50,547 bases of DNA from Chitinophagales bacterium (GCA_020636645.1 JACJXO010000006.1:72501-123047); one strand, 5' to 3'. Counted from the stretch's first letter, positions 41,335-50,146 are shown. A program made the numbers and translations. Notes: a model not told the origin generated them from the letters alone.

Positions 41335-41982
41335 TCAGGATGTTTGGTCCAGCAAAAAGACGAACACTTCCCTGGGGCCGTGGGCACCCAGCACGAGGGT
41401 CTTTTCAATATCGGCCGTGCGGCTCGGACCGGTGGCCAGGTTGATCATGGAAGGAATGGTGCCTTCATATTTTTTGCGCAGCAGATCGAATCCGTCCTGG
41501 ATGTCATAGACCAGTTGCTCTGTAGTAGCAATGACGATGTTGACCGGCGGATACACCGGTAAAGTACGGCCACTGGCCAGTCTGGAGGAAATGAGTATGC
41601 TGCCGGTTCTGGCGATGAGGGCATCGCAGGCCATGATACCGGCATCCATACCGGTTACCGCACCGTCCTTCAGAAAATCGCTGAACCCGTTCTTCTCCAG
41701 CAGCTCCTGTATCCAGGGTTCCGGACAAAGCGCATGCTTCAGCTCGCGGATACTCACCACCTCTTTCAGTATCTCCACCAGTTCTGCTCCTGTTTCGCAA
41801 AAGACAAACTGACCGCTCACCGCTTTTAACTCCTGGGCGAACAATACCTCCAGCGATTCCTCTTCGCGGCTGTACACCTGCTCGGTGCCTTCCAGGTTGG
41901 GGAAGGGCTGCTTCGATTTGTTGATCAGAGCGTTGCGGATGTTCGTGAGCATGAGTTCCTTGCTCGACACGTTGCGTGACAT
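41335..41982 (-). CDS. LUD domain (LutC/YkgG-like) protein
   Basis: 215 residues. The LUD signature is visible: CEPEPWIQELL-like acidic region, GVTGMDAGIMACDALIARTGSILIS, LPVYPPVNIVIATTEQLV, and GPSRTADIEKTLVLGAHGPREVFVFLLD at the end. LUD proteins take part in lactate oxidation (LutC) or are of unknown role. In many Bacteroidota this gene directly follows ftsH; here a T9SS gene lies between. A TACCTTTA sequence (41994-41987) five bases before the ATG is one base off the -7 consensus. Confidence 0.85.
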   Translation of the reverse strand: MSRNVSSKELMLTNIRNALINKSKQPFPNLEGTEQVYSREEESLEVLFAQELKAVSGQFVFCETGAELVEILKEVVSIRELKHALCPEPWIQELLEKNGFSDFLKDGAVTGMDAGIMACDALIARTGSILISSRLASGRTLPVYPPVNIVIATTEQLVYDIQDGFDLLRKKYEGTIPSMINLATGPSRTADIEKTLVLGAHGPREVFVFLLDQTS

Positions 41983-42019
41983 GCCCTAAAGGTAATGTGT
42001 TCAGCAGAATGCCGGAATA

Positions 42020-43981
42020 CTATTCATGCACAAAGCGGCTCAGCACCTCGCCCTGTTTATTCAGGACAAAATAGATGCCTGCAGGCAGCCAGGCCACATC
42101 GATGGTATGGTCTGTTGTTTCCAGGACAGGAATACCCGCCTGATCAGCAAGGATGACCTGCATATCATCAGGCAGTCCGCTCAGGGTGACTACAGTGGTA
42201 ACAGGAGAAGGATAGCACTGCACGAACAGCGGACTGTTCACACTTACAGGATTAGACTGCAGATCAGTGCCATTGGTTCTGGACAGGACTATTCGATAGA
42301 ATCTGGATTCATCGGTACAGGCAGGTTCCGGCTTGTAGTAATAGGAATACATTTCTGCTCCTGTGGTAGCTTGCATGTCGGAGATCGTGACCCACTCTCC
42401 CTGTAAAAAAGTCTGGATCTGGAATTGTCCTTCCTGCTGTTCAGGGCAGGTCCAGGTCAGGTGATCCTGCCCATCATCATAGAGTCCGTTCAGCTGTATG
42501 GACTGCTGTGCCAGTATGGTTGGCTGACCGTATTTGGCGATGAATGCACTCTGGTAGGAGAGTCCGCCAAATCCATATGCAAACCCGGCACCAAAGTCAA
42601 AGTCAACCGTACTGTTATAGTAACCCGACAGATGCACCTCATCTGTGGAATTGATATCTACTGCCGACATGTTCTGGTTGCTGGAACCGGTCAGGATGCA
42701 TTTAAAAATGTGATTGCCATAATGATCGTAGGATGTAAGATAACCGTCGTACAGCACTGGCGTTGTAACAGAACCAGCTCCATAGGGATCAAAATCCATG
42801 GAGTAATAAAAATTTCCCACTGCATATACCATGCCGCTGGCATCCAGGGCCAGATCGACACAGTTTGCAAAATCGCTGTGCAGCGGAATGGTGTACTGTT
42901 GCAAACCGTAGTTGTCGTAGGCGCTTACAAATGCATGAAAGAACATACTGTCATTGCTGATGACATCACCTGCACCCAGAGGGTCGAAGTCCACATCTCC
43001 CATGAAGATGCCACCCACATAGAACCTGTTTGAGCCACTGGTAACCAGCGTTTTCACTTCCGTCTGTGTTCCATCACCCAGGTTCAGCACAAAATGCAGG
43101 GCGCCGGATGAATTGTATTTGGCCACAAATCCGTGATAGACACCTGTTGCCATTTCATAATCTGTACCGGGAGTCAGGTCAAAGTCAACTGTATCCTGAA
43201 ACACACCGCCCATATAGATGTTGTTGTCATCATCCAGGTCTATGGTATAGGCGATATCCACCCCGCTTCCGCCTGCAGCCCCTGCTATCAGGAAATTGCC
43301 GTCTTCATCATACTTGCTTAAGAACAGATCGTTGTTACCATTTGAAGAAAGACTAAAGGTTCCCGGTCCCGGATCAAAATCGGTAGAATTGGTAAAGGCA
43401 CCTGCGCAATAGACATTGTTGGCATCATCAAATGCTACTTCGTAGATCTTGCTGATGCCATTCCCTTCCAGCACCATGGCCCAAAGGAAATTTCCATCCG
43501 TATCGTACTTGGCTAAAAATCCGAATCCATTGTCGGCATCCAGAATATAGGTACCAGGGCCCGGATCAAAATCTATCTGATCAACCAGGCTTCCGGAAAC
43601 ATACACATCTCCGGCATTGTCAACACGCACAGACAAGAAGGAACTATTGATCACAGCACTGCTGTTGGCCAGACTAAATGCCCACTCAAAATTGCCATCA
43701 CTGTCATATTTAGCCAGGAACTGATTGACCAGGGTGCCAACTGATGTCAGATAATAGGTGCCGGCACTCGGATCGAAATCAACAGCTCCTTTGTAAGTGC
43801 CACATACAAACACATTGCCTGACGCATCAGTATCCAGATCGGTCACACTGGTGTGATAAGTGCCGGGTAGCAGGGACTTGGACCATTGGTAAGGTATCTG
43901 GGCATCAGCAGATCCTTTGAAGAGCGGGCTACTTACAAACAACAGCGCACAAAATGATACTATAAAACTTCTGCAACACAT
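42020..43981 (-). CDS. T9SS-secreted protein with seven DFDPGPGT-type repeats
   Basis: 653 residues from the ATG at 43981, which precedes the signal peptide (1-28). The body holds seven repeats of roughly 55-65 residues, each with a variant of VDFDPGPGTY: AVDFDPSAGTYYL, QIDFDPGPGTYIL, STDFDPGPGTFSL, TVDFDLTPGTDYE, DVDFDPLGAGDVI, SMDFDPYGAGSVT and TVDFDFGAGFAYG. Each is preceded by xxNVYxxGxF. Seven repeats suggest a seven-bladed propeller, and the acidic D-x-D loops may bind calcium. The C-terminus (VQCYPSPVTTVVTLS to GIYFVLNKQG) is a sorting domain. It interrupts the usual ftsH-LUD order. Confidence 0.82.
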   Translation of the reverse strand: MCCRSFIVSFCALLFVSSPLFKGSADAQIPYQWSKSLLPGTYHTSVTDLDTDASGNVFVCGTYKGAVDFDPSAGTYYLTSVGTLVNQFLAKYDSDGNFEWAFSLANSSAVINSSFLSVRVDNAGDVYVSGSLVDQIDFDPGPGTYILDADNGFGFLAKYDTDGNFLWAMVLEGNGISKIYEVAFDDANNVYCAGAFTNSTDFDPGPGTFSLSSNGNNDLFLSKYDEDGNFLIAGAAGGSGVDIAYTIDLDDDNNIYMGGVFQDTVDFDLTPGTDYEMATGVYHGFVAKYNSSGALHFVLNLGDGTQTEVKTLVTSGSNRFYVGGIFMGDVDFDPLGAGDVISNDSMFFHAFVSAYDNYGLQQYTIPLHSDFANCVDLALDASGMVYAVGNFYYSMDFDPYGAGSVTTPVLYDGYLTSYDHYGNHIFKCILTGSSNQNMSAVDINSTDEVHLSGYYNSTVDFDFGAGFAYGFGGLSYQSAFIAKYGQPTILAQQSIQLNGLYDDGQDHLTWTCPEQQEGQFQIQTFLQGEWVTISDMQATTGAEMYSYYYKPEPACTDESRFYRIVLSRTNGTDLQSNPVSVNSPLFVQCYPSPVTTVVTLSGLPDDMQVILADQAGIPVLETTDHTIDVAWLPAGIYFVLNKQGEVLSRFVHE

Positions 43982-44423
43982 GATCAGAGAAAGTCTAAAA
44001 ATATAGCATAGAATAGAATTATCATGTTTTTTTTTAGATGCCCTTTTCAATGGATACAAGTTCAGGGTATCATGGCTTCATAGATCTTTGCCTAAAGTGT
44101 TGATATACAGGATTATATGTTATCTATATCCATGTGCCAACGAAGTAAAAAAACAGAATAAATGAATACGTAATAAAATGAATATATGATCTATACAAGG
44201 TTCTTCATACAGCCGGAATTCTGAATGGCCGATGTGATCAGAACCGGCAATGATCTTTGCCTTACAGAGGCAGACCTATTAAAAAAAGGAGTTGACGGGC
44301 TTTTGTTTCCGTCAGCAAATAATTCTTTGCAAAACCTCACCCGGCAATACTTCACTGTTGGCGCAGCCAAACCCCCTTATGCGGGGCTTACTGCTCGACT
44401 GCTTTAGCTAACTGCAAACCGGC
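43982..44423. other. Intergenic region between the T9SS gene and ftsH
   Basis: About 440 bp without a convincing gene. The half next to the T9SS gene is A/T-rich (43982-44220) and probably holds its promoter. The half next to ftsH contains several small hairpins (44293-44314, 44358-44370, 44369-44389) that may form the ftsH 3' untranslated region. A 60-codon plus-strand frame at 44225-44407 lacks any other support. Confidence 0.6.
44281..44314 (-). terminator. Candidate terminator downstream of ftsH
   Basis: On the minus strand TGACGG, a 10-base loop and CCGTCA form a 6-bp stem, followed after ACTCC by seven T residues (44287-44281). It is about 110 bases after the ftsH stop, so it would end an rsfS-ftsH mRNA with a hairpin-rich 3' region. 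Confidence 0.5.
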
Positions 44424-46388
44424 TCACGGCTCTACCTTCTCGCTTTCGTCTGTTGCCTCTTCAACCACTTCCACTTCGGTCAGGTCTTCGTGCATCTTAT
44501 GCTCTTCGAAAGGTCTGTTGCCTATGAGGCGCTCCATATCGGTCTTGAAGATGATCTCTTTCTGAAGCAGTTCCTGGGCTACAGACTCCAGCTGTGAACG
44601 CTTGTCGGTCAACAGGTTCCTGGTGCGTATATAGGCTGCATCAATGATGCTGCGTACTTCTTCATCAATGGCCTTGGCCAGCTCTTCCGAATACGGCTTG
44701 GCGAAACGGTAGTCCTGTTGTGGATCATTGAACGATACATTGCCGATGCGCTTGTTCATACCGTAGATCGTCACCATGGCATAGGCCATCTTGGTGATGC
44801 GCTCCAGGTCGTTCTGCGCACCGGTGCTGATGCGACCGAACACGATCTCTTCTGCGGCACGACCACCCAGGGTCATGCACATCATATCATTCAGCTGCTC
44901 GGTGGTGTACAGGAATTGTTCTTTTGGCATGTACTGCGCATATCCCAGCGCTGCCACTCCACGCGGTACGATGCTCACCTTCACCAGCGGATCGGCGTGT
45001 TCGAGGAACCAGCCGCAGATGGCATGACCTGCTTCGTGATAGGCGATGATCTTCTTCTCGTCAGGAGAGATGAGTTTGTTCTTTTTCTCCAGTCCGCCGA
45101 TGACCCTGTCAATGGCATCGTTAAAGTCCTGCATCTCCACGAACTTCTTCCCGCGACGGGCCGCTATCAGCGCAGCTTCATTACATACGTTGGCGATCTC
45201 TGCTCCGGCAAAGCCCGGTGTCTGTAAAGCAAGTTTCATCGGATCCACATCCGTGCTGACCTTCACCGGTTTCAGGTGCACCTTGAATATCTGCTCGCGA
45301 CCATTCAGGTCGGGTTTGTCAATACTGATCTGGCGGTCGAAACGACCGGGACGAAGCAGGGCAGGATCGAGTACATCGGGACGGTTGGTGGCCGCCAGGA
45401 TGATGACACCTTTGTCGGTGCCGAAACCATCCATCTCCACCAGCAACTGGTTCAGGGTGTTCTCCCGTTCGTCGTTGCTCTGCATCATGTTTTTGCCTCT
45501 GGCACGACCGATGGCGTCTATCTCGTCGATGAAGATCACACAGGGTGCTTTCTCCCTCGCCTGACGGAAGAGGTCACGCACCCGCGATGCTCCCACACCC
45601 ACGAACATCTCTACGAAATCAGATCCGGAGATGCTGAAGAAAGGCACCTGTGCTTCACCGGCCATGGCCTTCGCCAGCAGGGTCTTACCCGTTCCCGGCG
45701 ATCCCACCAGCAGCACGCCCTTCGGTATCTTACCACCCAGTGAGGTGTATTTTTTCGGATTCTTCAGGAAGTCCACCACTTCCATCACTTCTTCCTTCGC
45801 TTCATCCAGTCCGGCCACATCGTTGAAGGTCACATTGACCTTGGTGTCTTTGTCGTACAGGTTGGCCTTGCTCTTGCCGATATTGAAGATCTGGCCTCCG
45901 CCACCTACACCACCGCCACCGGTTACCCGGCGCATGATGAAGAGCCAAACGGCCACGAGGAGGAAGAGCGGCAGCAGCCATCCGATGATGGTAGGGCCCC
46001 ATTCCTTGCGTTCGGTGTTATCGATATCAAAATCGTGTTCAGGAGTTTTTTGCTGGCGCAGACGGTCTTCAAAACCACCGCCTATGCTGATGTTGAAGGA
46101 ATACTGCGGACCGTTCTCCGGAATGCGGTCCTCTTTGAATTTGTCTTTCTTGACGCTTTCGTCTTTGAGGTACACCTCCACGTTCTTGTCGTTCACAATG
46201 TCCACCTTCTTCACATCGCCGGCCTCGATGAGGCCGAAGAGCCGGTCTTCCGTCATGTTCTTGCTGGGTGAACTGCCGAACTGGAAGAACTGCAGGCCGA
46301 TCAGGAAGATGGCAATGGCGCCGTAGATCCAATAGTAATTGAATCGCCTGTTCGGCTGTTTTTGATTCTTTGGTTGATTCGTACTCAT
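44424..46388 (-). CDS. ftsH: ATP-dependent zinc metalloprotease FtsH
   Basis: 654 residues. Two membrane helices (about 17-37 and 131-152) flank a periplasmic domain. The AAA domain follows: Walker A GSPGTGKTLL, Walker B VIFIDEID and the second region of homology (NRPDVLDPALLRPGRFDR). The zinc site is HEAGH, followed by the FtsH peptidase C-terminal domain (GGRAAEEIVFG). A glycine-rich linker (GGGGVGGGGQI) joins helix 2 to the AAA domain. It degrades misfolded and regulatory membrane proteins as a hexamer. It lies eight bases after rsfS, in one transcription unit. Confidence 0.96.
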   Translation of the reverse strand: MSTNQPKNQKQPNRRFNYYWIYGAIAIFLIGLQFFQFGSSPSKNMTEDRLFGLIEAGDVKKVDIVNDKNVEVYLKDESVKKDKFKEDRIPENGPQYSFNISIGGGFEDRLRQQKTPEHDFDIDNTERKEWGPTIIGWLLPLFLLVAVWLFIMRRVTGGGGVGGGGQIFNIGKSKANLYDKDTKVNVTFNDVAGLDEAKEEVMEVVDFLKNPKKYTSLGGKIPKGVLLVGSPGTGKTLLAKAMAGEAQVPFFSISGSDFVEMFVGVGASRVRDLFRQAREKAPCVIFIDEIDAIGRARGKNMMQSNDERENTLNQLLVEMDGFGTDKGVIILAATNRPDVLDPALLRPGRFDRQISIDKPDLNGREQIFKVHLKPVKVSTDVDPMKLALQTPGFAGAEIANVCNEAALIAARRGKKFVEMQDFNDAIDRVIGGLEKKNKLISPDEKKIIAYHEAGHAICGWFLEHADPLVKVSIVPRGVAALGYAQYMPKEQFLYTTEQLNDMMCMTLGGRAAEEIVFGRISTGAQNDLERITKMAYAMVTIYGMNKRIGNVSFNDPQQDYRFAKPYSEELAKAIDEEVRSIIDAAYIRTRNLLTDKRSQLESVAQELLQKEIIFKTDMERLIGNRPFEEHKMHEDLTEVEVVEEATDESEKVEP

Positions 46389-46396
46389 ACTGTTGT

Positions 46397-46777
46397 TCAG
46401 TTAAAATTGGGGATGCGCTCTATTGCCGCATCGTGCCACAGGTCCTCGAGCTGGTAGAACTGGCGTTTGTCGCGGATGAAGATGTGTACGACCACATCTA
46501 TGTAGTCCACCAGCACCCATTCACACTGCGCCAGGCCTTCCTTGCTGTACGGTACCTCGCCCAGTTCTTCGCCTATCTGGTCTATCACATGGTTGGCGAT
46601 GGCCCGTACCTGCGTGGTCGAATCCGCCTGACAAATGATGAACCGGCTGCTCACCGTATCGGGGATATTTTCCAGGTTCAGGACAACAATGTCCTCCCCC
46701 TTCTTATCCTGAATACTATTGATGACGAGATCGGTCTTGGAATATTGCAGAGAGGTCTTCGCAGCTCTTTTTCTCAC
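46397..46777 (-). CDS. rsfS: Ribosomal silencing factor RsfS
   Basis: 126 residues. The RsfS/Iojap core is DIVVLNLENIPDTVSSRFIICQADSTTQVRAIANHV, followed by EWVLVDYIDVVVHIF and REFY-like RQFYQLEDLW. RsfS binds L14 and prevents joining of ribosomal subunits in starvation. The start is GTG (46777), since an in-frame stop lies three codons further upstream. A perfect -7 box is at 46805-46798, inside the coding sequence of the divergent birA gene; the two start codons are only 12 bases apart. Confidence 0.9.
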   Translation of the reverse strand: MRKRAAKTSLQYSKTDLVINSIQDKKGEDIVVLNLENIPDTVSSRFIICQADSTTQVRAIANHVIDQIGEELGEVPYSKEGLAQCEWVLVDYIDVVVHIFIRDKRQFYQLEDLWHDAAIERIPNFN

Positions 46778-46789
46778 ACCCTTTTACTA

Positions 46790-47572
46790 ATGTTACACAA
46801 AATTACGGATTCTTTGCGCAGCAACCATAACACGGTCTTCACCGGAAAGGTTCTGGTGGAACTGGATGAATGCCCTTCCACCAACGACTGGCTGAAAGAG
46901 GCCCTGCGCACTGAAAAGCCGCCGGAAGGTCTGGTGGTCACCACCCGTTATCAATCGGCCGGCAGGGGACAGTCCGGGCGGATCTGGCAGGTGGAACCAG
47001 GCATGAATCTCACGTTTTCCGTCTTGTTTCGTCCTGTTTTTCTTAGCCCCGCAGAGCTCTTTCTGCTCAATCAAACGGTGGCGCTGGCGGTATATGATGT
47101 GGTAGCTTCAGCCTTACCGGAGGCTCAGGTGCACATCAAGTGGCCGAACGACCTCCTCATCAACGGAAAAAAAGCGGCCGGCATCCTGCTGGAGACCACC
47201 GTGCGCAAACAGGTGGAAACGGCTATCATCGGCATCGGGCTCAATGTGCTGCAAACAGATTTTCCCGGACTTCCGGATGCCACTTCACTGAACAGGGAAG
47301 GTGCTTCCATGAACGATCCGCAACAGCTACTCTTTCCCCTTCTGCAACAACTGGAAACGGGCTATCTGCTGTTGAGAAATGGCCGGTCAGCAACTGGTAT
47401 CAGGCAACGCTACCACGAACACCTGTTGGGGATGAATCAAAAGAGAACTTTTCGTGCCGCCGACAGAGATTTCGAAGCGACCGTTCTCGGTGTATCCGAT
47501 GACGGCCTCCTCCGGCTGGAAATGGATGGAAAAGAAGAAAGATTCTCTGTAGGAAGCATCGGTTGGGAATGA
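46790..47572 (+). CDS. birA: Biotin-[acetyl-CoA-carboxylase] ligase, short form
   Basis: 260 residues from the ATG at 46790. It has the catalytic domain (STNDWLKE, GRGQSGRIWQ biotin/AMP loop, KWPNDLLINGKKAAGILLE and IGIGLNVLQTDFP) and a short C-terminal SH3-like part, without the N-terminal helix-turn-helix of E. coli BirA, so it is not expected to act as a repressor. A long plus-strand extension beginning at 46370 is an artefact over rsfS. It attaches biotin to carboxyl carrier proteins. Confidence 0.92.
   Translation: MLHKITDSLRSNHNTVFTGKVLVELDECPSTNDWLKEALRTEKPPEGLVVTTRYQSAGRGQSGRIWQVEPGMNLTFSVLFRPVFLSPAELFLLNQTVALAVYDVVASALPEAQVHIKWPNDLLINGKKAAGILLETTVRKQVETAIIGIGLNVLQTDFPGLPDATSLNREGASMNDPQQLLFPLLQQLETGYLLLRNGRSATGIRQRYHEHLLGMNQKRTFRAADRDFEATVLGVSDDGLLRLEMDGKEERFSVGSIGWE
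46798..46805 (-). promoter_or_regulatory. -7 promoter box (TAATTTTG) for rsfS-ftsH
   Basis: A perfect TAnnTTTG box on the minus strand, 20 bases before the rsfS GTG and inside codons 3-6 of birA. Confidence 0.55.
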
Positions 47573-47687
47573 AAAATTCGGAAGACGGATGGCGAAATGC
47601 TGACTGGTTAGTGTATTACGCAGCAGTGTAAATTAGAAGTCACTTTGCGGACTTTGTATTAAAAAAATGAAAATTCTATAGACTTAT

Positions 47688-48638
47688 TCAGAAAACTTCC
47701 CCCAGGATATTCTGCATCACCTCCGCCTTGCCCATGGTGTAGTAATGCAGACAGGGCACCCCCGCCGCTTTGAGCTCGCGGCTTTGTTCTATGCACCATG
47801 CGGCACCGATCTTTTCGACCTCTGCCGGGTTCTTCGCCTTCTCCACCGCATCAGACAGCGCTTCGGGAATGTCCACATGGAACACCCTCGGTATCATATT
47901 GACCTGCGAGGCCACGGTGATGGGCTTCAGTCCCGGAATGATGGGCACCGTGATACCCGCTTCGCGGCAGCTCTTCTCAAAAGCGAAGAACTTCTGGTTG
48001 TCGAAGAACATCTGGGTGACGATATAATGCGCACCGGCATCCACCTTGTCTTTCAGCACCTTGAGATCCGCCTTCAGGTTGGGACTTTCGAAATGTTTTT
48101 CCGGATACCCCGCCACGCCGATGTTGAAGTCTGTCTTTCCCCCCTGGTGTTCTTCTTCCAGGTATTGTCCGCGGTTCATGTTCACCACCTGCTTCACCAG
48201 GTCCAGTGCGAAGGGGTGTCCGCCCGGCTCTGCCACAAAATGGCGTTCGTTACGGGCCGCATCACCACGAAGCAACAGCACGTTCTCTATGCCCAGGAAC
48301 CAGAGGTCCACCAGGGCATCTTCCGTATCCTCACGGGTGAAACCGCCGCAGATCAGGTGCGCCACGGCATCCACCTTGTACTTGAACTGGATGGCCGCAC
48401 AGATGCCCACCGTACCCGGACGCTTGCGGGTATAAACTTTTTCAAAGATGCCCTCGCTGCGCTTCTTGTACATGTACTCACTGCGGTGGTAGGTCACGTT
48501 GACAAATGCCGGCTTGAACGCCATGAGCGGATCAAGCACCTCATAGATGCTCTGCACACTGCGCCCCTTGAGGGGAGGCAGCACCTCAAAACTCAGCAGC
48601 GTACTGCTGCTCTGTCCAATGCGATCGGTCACCTTCAT
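47688..48638 (-). CDS. metF: Methylenetetrahydrofolate reductase
   Basis: 316 residues of the MTHFR barrel. Characteristic segments are LSFEVLPPLKG (catalytic Glu near residue 18), FVNVTYHRSEY, IQFKYKVDAVAHLICGG, LLLRGDA, FNIGVAGYPEKHFESPN, KVDAGAHYIVTQMFFD and PGLKPI. The enzyme reduces 5,10-methylene-THF to 5-methyl-THF with FAD, for methionine synthesis. Together with fhs it gives the window two tetrahydrofolate C1 enzymes, though they are far apart. A perfect -7 box at 48654-48647 leaves a leader of only a few bases. Confidence 0.95.
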   Translation of the reverse strand: MKVTDRIGQSSSTLLSFEVLPPLKGRSVQSIYEVLDPLMAFKPAFVNVTYHRSEYMYKKRSEGIFEKVYTRKRPGTVGICAAIQFKYKVDAVAHLICGGFTREDTEDALVDLWFLGIENVLLLRGDAARNERHFVAEPGGHPFALDLVKQVVNMNRGQYLEEEHQGGKTDFNIGVAGYPEKHFESPNLKADLKVLKDKVDAGAHYIVTQMFFDNQKFFAFEKSCREAGITVPIIPGLKPITVASQVNMIPRVFHVDIPEALSDAVEKAKNPAEVEKIGAAWCIEQSRELKAAGVPCLHYYTMGKAEVMQNILGEVF

Positions 48639-48646
48639 GCGGATGG

Positions 48647-48654
48647 CAAATATA
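48647..48654 (-). promoter_or_regulatory. -7 promoter box (TATATTTG) for metF
   Basis: A perfect TAnnTTTG box on the minus strand, eight bases before the metF ATG. The predicted leader is about four bases. Confidence 0.6.
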
Positions 48655-48708
48655 AGGTGTGTGGTATTAACAGGAGCAAGTTACCTGCTGCCTGCCAGAC
48701 ACTACGGT

Positions 48709-48746
48709 CCCGCTTTCGGCTTTACGGGGTATCGCCTCTATCGGGG
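48709..48746 (-). ncRNA. Small nested-helix element upstream of metF
   Basis: The region folds on either strand into three stacked short helices: CCCG (48709-48712) with CGGG (48742-48745), GGC (48718-48720) with GCC (48734-48736), and TAC (48723-48725) with GTA (48729-48731), separated by purine-rich internal loops (GATAGA and GAAAG as read on the minus strand). On the minus strand the string CCCCGATAGAGGCGATACC resembles a very common intergenic element of Bacteroidota that I remember as the Flavo-1 type. I could not verify this. Strand and function are unsure. Confidence 0.4.
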
Positions 48747-48877
48747 CTAAGAAGAATGTGCGGCTGCTTCGTTGTTATGTCGAATTTTTTTGTTGATGGG
48801 ATCGATCGGATTCATATTTAAGTCATAATTTCATTCAGATGGATGATAGTCTGATTATTTTAATATATTGCGTGAGA

Positions 48878-50146
48878 ATGATGCGAAAGTACTTTCTTTT
48901 TATCATGCACATCTGCTTGATGCATACTGTTTCTGTTGGCCAATGGACGGAGATATCAAATTTGCCTTTGATCAGTACACCTGGTGAGGGCTTTTCGGAT
49001 ATAATTTTTATGAATGATAGTGTGGGTATTATTCCATACAGCAACGTCATCCTTCGTTCCACTGACAAAGGCTATACATGGGACACAGTGTACCAGGAAG
49101 CTACGGGAGTGTGTAAGTATAGCAAGGTGGAATTCTATAATGAGCAGGTGGGCCTTGCCCGGACTTTTTTCGGTCCAATGGAAGGAGTACGAACAGAAGA
49201 TGGAGGCTTGTCGTGGGAGGTTGTGCCCGGTGTTCATAACTACGAAAGCTTTGATTTCCTGACCGAAGATGTGATATTGTGGGGGGAGACCAGTCTTTGG
49301 AAAAAAAGCCTGGCGGAGCCTTGGGAGTACACCTTAGATGGTCCACCGGTTACCAGCTTATACATGTTTAATATAGATGTTGTGGACCAGGACACGGCCT
49401 ATATTGCTACAGGAATATCACTGTGGAAATATATGGGGGATGATTCGATTGTGCTTTCTGATGATAAGAGCTGTGGAGACGTATTTTTCCCCTCAGCAAG
49501 GATTGGCTACTATACAGATGTAGAGACAATTTACCGAACAATAGACTACGGTCACAGCTGGGATACATTGCCATTTACAAACACTCTGAATGAAACAGAA
49601 ACTAACATAGCACATATTAATGGATTATATTTTATAACAGATAGTATAGGATTTTTAAGAACCTTTCAAAGTACAGATGGAGAACCATATGATATAGGTG
49701 TTCTTTGGAGAACAATGGATGCAGGTTCGACTTTTGATACTGTGTTTAACTCCATAAATATACCTGTGGACAATTATGGAAATATTGCTAGTTTCTGTTT
49801 TGTAAATGAAGCGATAGGTTGGGTGTTAACTACAAAGGGACATTTATTCTATACTACTACCGGAGGTGGAGATGAATACATACTTCTACCTCCAACAGTA
49901 TCTGTTCAACATGCCGGCAGCCTATCCCTCACCCTCCACCCCAATCCCGCCACTGATCAGCTATTCCTGGAAGGGCTGGCCAGCTACCCGGATGCCGTGT
50001 GGAGCACTTACTCCATTAGCGGGCAGGCCATCCCCCTTGATCTTGGGAACGGTCAGGCAGATATCAGCCACCTGCCCCCCGGCATTTACCTCACCACCGT
50101 TCAAACCCAACAAGGCATATGGAGAGAGAAATGGGTGAAGTTGTAA
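48878..50146 (+). CDS. Secreted Asp-box (BNR/YCF48-like) propeller with T9SS sorting domain
   Basis: 422 residues from the first of two adjacent ATGs (48878, 48881); an in-frame ATG at 48839 would put a second hydrophobic patch before the signal peptide. Signal peptide about 1-20 (ending VSVG). Repeats of the Asp-box/photosynthesis-factor type occur (VILRSTDKGYTWDTV, VRTEDGGLSWEVV, IYRTIDYGHSWDTL, LWRTMDAGSTFDTV), each an S/T-x-D-x-G-x-T/S-W turn, so a six- or seven-bladed propeller is likely. The end (LTLHPNPATDQLFLE to GIYLTTVQT) is a T9SS sorting domain. Palindrome copy 3 lies six bases after its stop. Confidence 0.8.
   Translation: MMRKYFLFIMHICLMHTVSVGQWTEISNLPLISTPGEGFSDIIFMNDSVGIIPYSNVILRSTDKGYTWDTVYQEATGVCKYSKVEFYNEQVGLARTFFGPMEGVRTEDGGLSWEVVPGVHNYESFDFLTEDVILWGETSLWKKSLAEPWEYTLDGPPVTSLYMFNIDVVDQDTAYIATGISLWKYMGDDSIVLSDDKSCGDVFFPSARIGYYTDVETIYRTIDYGHSWDTLPFTNTLNETETNIAHINGLYFITDSIGFLRTFQSTDGEPYDIGVLWRTMDAGSTFDTVFNSINIPVDNYGNIASFCFVNEAIGWVLTTKGHLFYTTTGGGDEYILLPPTVSVQHAGSLSLTLHPNPATDQLFLEGLASYPDAVWSTYSISGQAIPLDLGNGQADISHLPPGIYLTTVQTQQGIWREKWVKL

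Noticed and set aside
44225..44407. 60-codon plus-strand frame between T9SS gene and ftsH
   Set aside because: It overlaps several hairpins, lacks promoter support and resembles no protein I know; treated as non-coding.
46370..46789. N-terminal extension of birA across rsfS
   Set aside because: It is antisense to rsfS and has no similarity to a BirA helix-turn-helix domain; the ATG at 46790 gives a standard short BirA.
47745..48821. 358-codon plus-strand frame opposite metF
   Set aside because: Antisense shadow of metF; composition is His/Arg-rich as expected for a reversed coding strand.
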